From: UMGS172 sp045546555
GTDB taxonomy: Bacteria; Bacillota; Clostridia; Oscillospirales; Acutalibacteraceae
Reading direction: 5' to 3'
Length of the DNA stretch: 26,827 nt
Assembly (NCBI GenBank): GCA_045546555.1
Contig: JAZQCY010000156.1
Coordinates: 1 to 26,827 of the forward strand
In this document: positions 23,545 through 26,827 of the stretch, in pieces
Numbering within the stretch: position 1 is the stretch's first letter
Layout of the letters: every line of letters starts with the position of its first letter
Program-made: the position numbers and the translations under genes
Notes under the pieces: model-generated
The model's input: only the letters and a program-made list of their open reading frames with translations
What the model was told of the DNA's origin: nothing
Databases searched by the model: none

Positions 23545-24005
23545 TTTGCACCTCCTAAAAGTATATCAATAGCTTGCTTTACGTTCTCTTCATCAAGACC
23601 CTTGCGGCCGTTGTGTGTTTTGACAAGATGCCCTTCCAAAACAGGATCCTCAAGAGTAAGGTCATCTATCACCGCAAAGCCTTCGATCTCGGGATGGTTA
23701 TGCAACCACAGTCTGATCTGTAGCTCTCTCGGCAACCACACGTCGGTTGTTTTGCCTATAATCTTGATATCATAGTCCGAAAAAAGATCGATTATCTGAT
23801 GACCGATCTCATCACAATTCTCGGCTTTTTCCGACCAATGCTCTCGCCACGAGGTCGACAGCACGATCACGGCACCTGTTTTGTCGGTAATCTGTTTAAG
23901 CAGCTTCATACGTTCGGGGTCGATGATAAGTCCGAACCCTTTATAGGCTCGGATGTAGCGCTCATAATTCAGTACCCCGTCGAAATCAAGAAAAATAACC
24001 TTCAT
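23541..24005 (-). CDS. HAD-superfamily phosphatase-like protein (Swiss-army-knife RNA repair HAD type)
   Basis: 154 residues from the ATG at 24005, preceded by GGAG; an upstream in-frame start lacks a ribosome site. The HAD motif I is at the N-terminus (VIFLDFDGVLN, Asp7 and Asp9). LSTSWRE gives motif II, and FAVIDDLTLEDP with a downstream Asp pair gives the acidic motif IV. The small size without a cap, and the TSWR signature, match the HAD group found in RNA-repair Swiss-army-knife proteins and in small stand-alone relatives. A 3'- or 5'-phosphate on a nucleotide or nucleic acid is a plausible substrate, by inference. It is the first gene of the three-gene minus-strand operon. Confidence 0.78.
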   Translation of the reverse strand: MKVIFLDFDGVLNYERYIRAYKGFGLIIDPERMKLLKQITDKTGAVIVLSTSWREHWSEKAENCDEIGHQIIDLFSDYDIKIIGKTTDVWLPRELQIRLWLHNHPEIEGFAVIDDLTLEDPVLEGHLVKTHNGRKGLDEENVKQAIDILLGGAK

Positions 24006-24030
24006 TTTTTCTCCAATCACATTTTTTATT

Positions 24031-24059
24031 ATTGTACCACACACAAGTTCTCTTGTAAA
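24031..24059 (-). promoter_or_regulatory. Promoter of the HAD/phosphatase operon
   Basis: On the minus strand, TTTACA (24059-24054) and TACAAT (24036-24031) with a 17-base spacer. The -35 box overlaps that of the divergent LUD gene. Confidence 0.6.
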
Positions 24060-24081
24060 GTCGGGCATTGTGTGGTATAAT
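24053..24081 (+). promoter_or_regulatory. Promoter of the LUD-domain gene
   Basis: TTGTAA (24053-24058) and TATAAT (24076-24081) with a 17-base spacer. Confidence 0.75.
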
Positions 24082-24111
24082 TAAGGAAATAAAAAATTGC
24101 AGGTGATTACA

Positions 24112-24759
24112 ATGACCGAACAGATAAAAAAGACACTTGAAAACCTTAACAAAAACCGAATGGAGAGCTTTTTTGTTGAAACCAAGGAGGAAGCACTCGA
24201 AAAGGCTTTGTCGCTTATCAACGACGGTGACACCGTATCGGTCGGCGGCTCGGTAACCTTGAGTGAAGTAGGTATTCTTGAGGCGCTTAAATGCGGCAAA
24301 TACAACTATCTTGACCGCTATGCCGCAGGCAGCCCCCAAGAAATGCACGAGATATTCCGTCAAAGCTTTTTGGCCGATGCTTATTTCACATCGTCCAATG
24401 CCGTGACTGAAGAGGGCGAGCTTTTTAACGTTGATGGCAACGCCAACCGTGTTGCCGCTATGATGTACGGCCCCAAAAAGGTCATTGTTATTGTGGGCAA
24501 AAACAAGATAGTCAAGGGCCTTGACGAGGCGCTGATACGCCTTAAAACTGTGGCCGCACCGCTCAACGCAAAGCGTCTTAATAAAGAAACCTACTGTGCA
24601 AAAATGGGTCATTGCGTGACCATGGACAACGGCAAGGAGAAGAATATGACCTGCGGTTGCCGCTCAAAAGATCGCATCTGCCGCAACTACACCGTTATGG
24701 GCGAACACCTCCCCGACCGTGTAAAGGTCATCATCGTCAACGAGGATTTAGGATATTAA
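24112..24759 (+). CDS. LUD-domain protein (LutC/YkgG-like)
   Basis: 215 residues from the ATG at 24112, with AGGTGA 5 bases upstream; a TTG 15 bases earlier overlaps that site. The LUD fold is visible from VETKEEALEKALSLI through VSVGGSVTLSEVGILEAL, ADAYFTSSNAVTEEGELFNV and KVIVIVGKNKIVKGLDEALI. LUD proteins in the LutABC system take part in lactate oxidation, but this is a single-gene form without LutA or LutB nearby. It carries a Cys-rich C-terminal stretch (CAKMGHC, then TCGCRSKDRIC) that could bind a metal or an Fe-S cluster. Such stand-alone members are common in Clostridia and lack a known role. Confidence 0.85.
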   Translation: MTEQIKKTLENLNKNRMESFFVETKEEALEKALSLINDGDTVSVGGSVTLSEVGILEALKCGKYNYLDRYAAGSPQEMHEIFRQSFLADAYFTSSNAVTEEGELFNVDGNANRVAAMMYGPKKVIVIVGKNKIVKGLDEALIRLKTVAAPLNAKRLNKETYCAKMGHCVTMDNGKEKNMTCGCRSKDRICRNYTVMGEHLPDRVKVIIVNEDLGY

Positions 24760-24764
24760 ACAAC

Positions 24765-24796
24765 AAAACCGACTGTCAAACGACAGTCGGTTTTAA
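24765..24796. terminator. Bidirectional terminator between the LUD and esterase genes
   Basis: A 13-bp perfect stem, 24765-24777 with 24782-24794, has a 4-base loop. It serves the LUD gene and the convergent esterase ending at 24798. Confidence 0.9.
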
Positions 24797-24797
24797 T

Positions 24798-25610
24798 TTA
24801 TCTCTGATTATCCGTCCACTCGGCGGCAAGCTCGACCCATTTTGCATTGTGGGGGTTGTTGCGTACCGTGCTTTGACCGGCTGTGATACGGTTGGACAGC
24901 GCCATTCCGTGGGGTGAATTTTCGAAAATATGCATCTCAAACGGAATCTTTGCCTTGGCATAAGCGTTTGCAAGCTCTATCGAGTTGCGGACGTTGACAA
25001 GCTCGTCATTTGCAGTATGCACGATAAACGCAGGCACCGAACGTTCATCAACCTGCAATTCAAGCGAAAATTCGGCATACTCTTCCTCGGTCTTGCCACG
25101 GCCAACAAGGTTATGTATGCTCAAGCGGTGGCTAATTTCGGGGTCGGACGACACAACGGGGTAAACGGGGATTATGCCCTTGGGTCTGTTATACCCAAAC
25201 GGCATATCAATAGCCTTGTATATCTCTTTCTTATGCCACAAAACACCCAACGAAGCACACAGATGACCGCCTGCAGAAAAGCCTGTGGCAAAAACCTCTT
25301 GGGGATCGATACCGTACTCATAGGCGTTGTCCTTGATGTGCTTTATTGCCAACGATGCCTCGATCAAAGGGTTCCACTTTCGGCAGTTTTCCTCCCCCAC
25401 CGAATAATGCAGAACAAACGCATTAAAGCCGTAAGGCATAAAGGCGTGGGCTATCGGCTCACCCTCACGGTCGGAGCAGATATCTCTGTAACCGCCGCCG
25501 GGAATGACCAAAATGGCCTTTCTTGTGAAATTAGCGGTCGGGTCGGCAATGTAGCAATCAAGCCACACGTTTTTCTTGCCTTCAACCAATTCTATTCTTT
25601 TGAAGATCAT
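24798..25610 (-). CDS. Alpha/beta-hydrolase esterase (BD-FAE/acetylxylan esterase-like)
   Basis: 270 residues, no signal peptide. It has the oxyanion loop PGGGY (37-41), the nucleophile elbow GFSAGGH with Ser112, Asp202 in HTANDELV and His234 in NSPHGM, giving a full catalytic triad. This pattern fits the esterase group that removes acetyl or other acyl groups from xylo-oligosaccharides or small esters; the true substrate is unknown. GGGG lies 7 bases before the ATG. It follows argS on the same strand, separated by two palindromes, so it may have a promoter of its own that I cannot locate with confidence. Confidence 0.83.
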   Translation of the reverse strand: MIFKRIELVEGKKNVWLDCYIADPTANFTRKAILVIPGGGYRDICSDREGEPIAHAFMPYGFNAFVLHYSVGEENCRKWNPLIEASLAIKHIKDNAYEYGIDPQEVFATGFSAGGHLCASLGVLWHKKEIYKAIDMPFGYNRPKGIIPVYPVVSSDPEISHRLSIHNLVGRGKTEEEYAEFSLELQVDERSVPAFIVHTANDELVNVRNSIELANAYAKAKIPFEMHIFENSPHGMALSNRITAGQSTVRNNPHNAKWVELAAEWTDNQR

Positions 25611-25628
25611 AAAAACACCCCTTCATAC

Positions 25629-25650
25629 GGACCGTCAAGGATGTCGGTCC
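25629..25650. repeat. Small inverted repeat upstream of the esterase
   Basis: GGACCG (25629-25634) and CGGTCC (25645-25650) flank a 10-base centre. It could be an operator or part of a dispersed repeat; nothing else marks it. Confidence 0.45.
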
Positions 25651-25668
25651 CTACATATACCATTGACC

Positions 25669-25728
25669 TGTCATTCTGAGCGTCAGCGAAGAATCTTTAA
25701 AAGATCCTTCACTTGGTTCAGGATGACA
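25669..25728. repeat. Intergenic palindromic repeat, copy 2
   Basis: It begins TGTCATTCTGAGCG and ends TTCAGGATGACA, the reverse orientation of the copy at 10848-10909, with a few differences. It lies 3 bases beyond the argS stop and may act as its terminator or mRNA end. Confidence 0.85.
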
Positions 25729-25731
25729 CTT

Positions 25732-26827
25732 TTACATGCTCTCGGGAGCTTCGATTTTGAGCATTGCAAGAACGTTCTTGATAACCGTCTTGGTGGCAAT
25801 GCACAGCGAGATTCTTGCCTGCATAAGCGCTTCATCGTCCACCTTGACACGGCAGGCATTATAGAACTTGTGGAACAGCGTTGCAAGCTCCAATACATAT
25901 CTTGTGATCCTTGCGGGGTCGTAGCTTAAAGCAGACGACTCGATCTCACCCGTGAACTCCGAAATGTGACGGATAAGCTCGTGCTCCTCCGAAGCGGTCA
26001 GGCAGGTAAGCTCGTCCACGGTAAGGCTCTTGGGCTCAACTCCGTCGGATGCGAGATTACGCAGAATACTGCAGATTCTGGCATGGGCATACTGCACGTA
26101 GTAAACGGGGTTCTGGCTCGACTGCTCAACAGCCAAGTCAAGGTCGAATTCGAGGTGGGTGTTGGGCTCCTTGGAGTTGAAGATAAATCTTGCGGCATCC
26201 AGCGGAACCTCATCAAGCAGGGTCTTAAGGGTGATGGACTTACCGGTTCTTTTGGAGACCCTTACGACCTCACCGTTTCTGACAAGGCGTACCAGCTGCA
26301 TCAAAACGACATCCAACTTGTTGCCGTCAAGACCGACAGCATCCATTGCACCTTTAAGTCGTGCAACGTGACCGTGGTGGTCGGCGCCCCAAATGTTGAT
26401 TACCTTATCAAAGCCACGGGTGGCAAATTTGTTGTGATGATAGGCGATGTCGCCTGCAAAATAGGTGGGGTTGCCGTTGGCACGGATAAGCACCTCATCC
26501 TTTTCGCCGCCGAAATCGGTGGCCTTGTACCAAACAGCGCCGTCCTTTTCATAAGTAAGACCCTTATCGGTCAAAATCTTTACGATGTTCTTGATTGCGC
26601 CCGACTCATAAAGGCTGGACTCCTTGAACCATACATCATAGTTGATTCTGTAGGTGCCAAGGTCGGTGCGAAGGCCCTCAATGTTAAGCGGCAAAGCATA
26701 GTTTACCAAAGCCTCACGGCGCTCTTGCTCGGTCTTAGCAACAAAGCTGTCACCGTGGATATCGGCAAACTCCTTGGCTCTTTCGGTAATATCGGCACCG
26801 TGGTAGCCGTCCTCGGGGAACTCAACC
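25732..26827 (-). CDS. argS: Arginyl-tRNA synthetase, C-terminal part (5' end outside window)
   Basis: The frame is open to the window edge, so the N-terminal domain and the start are missing; about 365 residues are visible. It contains the class I core of ArgRS: PEDGYHGADI, then TYFAGDIAYHHNKFATRGFD and NIWGADHHGHV. VRVSKRTGKSITL takes the place of the KMSKS loop, as is usual in this enzyme. The anticodon-binding helical bundle follows (QNPVYYVQYAHARICSILRN and LATLFHKFYNACRV). It charges tRNA-Arg in the cytoplasm. It is intact as far as visible and ends normally. Confidence 0.95.
   Translation of the reverse strand, partial: VEFPEDGYHGADITERAKEFADIHGDSFVAKTEQERREALVNYALPLNIEGLRTDLGTYRINYDVWFKESSLYESGAIKNIVKILTDKGLTYEKDGAVWYKATDFGGEKDEVLIRANGNPTYFAGDIAYHHNKFATRGFDKVINIWGADHHGHVARLKGAMDAVGLDGNKLDVVLMQLVRLVRNGEVVRVSKRTGKSITLKTLLDEVPLDAARFIFNSKEPNTHLEFDLDLAVEQSSQNPVYYVQYAHARICSILRNLASDGVEPKSLTVDELTCLTASEEHELIRHISEFTGEIESSALSYDPARITRYVLELATLFHKFYNACRVKVDDEALMQARISLCIATKTVIKNVLAMLKIEAPESM

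Noticed and set aside
24930..25679. 249-codon plus-strand frame across the esterase
   Set aside because: Shadow of the minus-strand alpha/beta-hydrolase, which has a full catalytic triad.

Overview
The window looks like a piece of a gut-type Clostridia chromosome (Oscillospirales/Ruminococcaceae-like). This is inferred from strong AGGAGG ribosome sites, RNase Y, lipobox lipoproteins, a CDP-alcohol PssA plus Psd pair, a cobalamin MetH and many paired bidirectional terminators. Both ends cut through genes: metH at the left and argS at the right. I see no rRNA, tRNA, CRISPR array, integrase or transposase.

Bases 1-9952 are mostly carbohydrate-related. After metH come a GH16 lipoprotein, a large secreted protein with two probable beta-sandwich modules, and a 46-residue peptide gene directly behind it. 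Then come an SGNH esterase, an AraC regulator, a 321-bp inverted-repeat element, an FAD oxidoreductase and a second AraC regulator. The two AraC genes each face a catabolic-type gene across overlapping or closely spaced divergent promoters.

Bases 9957-15023 are housekeeping: a DMT transporter, a LOG-family hydrolase, a pssA-psd operon for phosphatidylethanolamine, and rny. The psd gene carries a perfect terminator-shaped hairpin inside its first 18 codons.

Bases 15076-21928 hold the most unusual content. Four tightly packed genes lie behind one promoter: a tandem-TIR protein with Sel1/TPR-like repeats, a membrane protein with two Rossmann/RCK-like folds and a C-terminal ryanodine-receptor (RyR) domain, a stand-alone RyR-domain protein, and a TIR protein with an unassigned C-terminal domain. 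An A/T-rich lipoprotein gene follows. My inference is a TIR/NAD-type signalling or defence module coupled to a RyR-bearing membrane effector.

Bases 21977-24005 (minus strand) form a translationally coupled three-gene operon: HAD phosphatase-like protein, unknown protein, PPP-type phosphatase. Then follow a LUD-domain protein, an alpha/beta-hydrolase esterase and argS. Two copies of a roughly 60-bp palindromic repeat lie in opposite orientation at 10848-10909 and 25669-25728.
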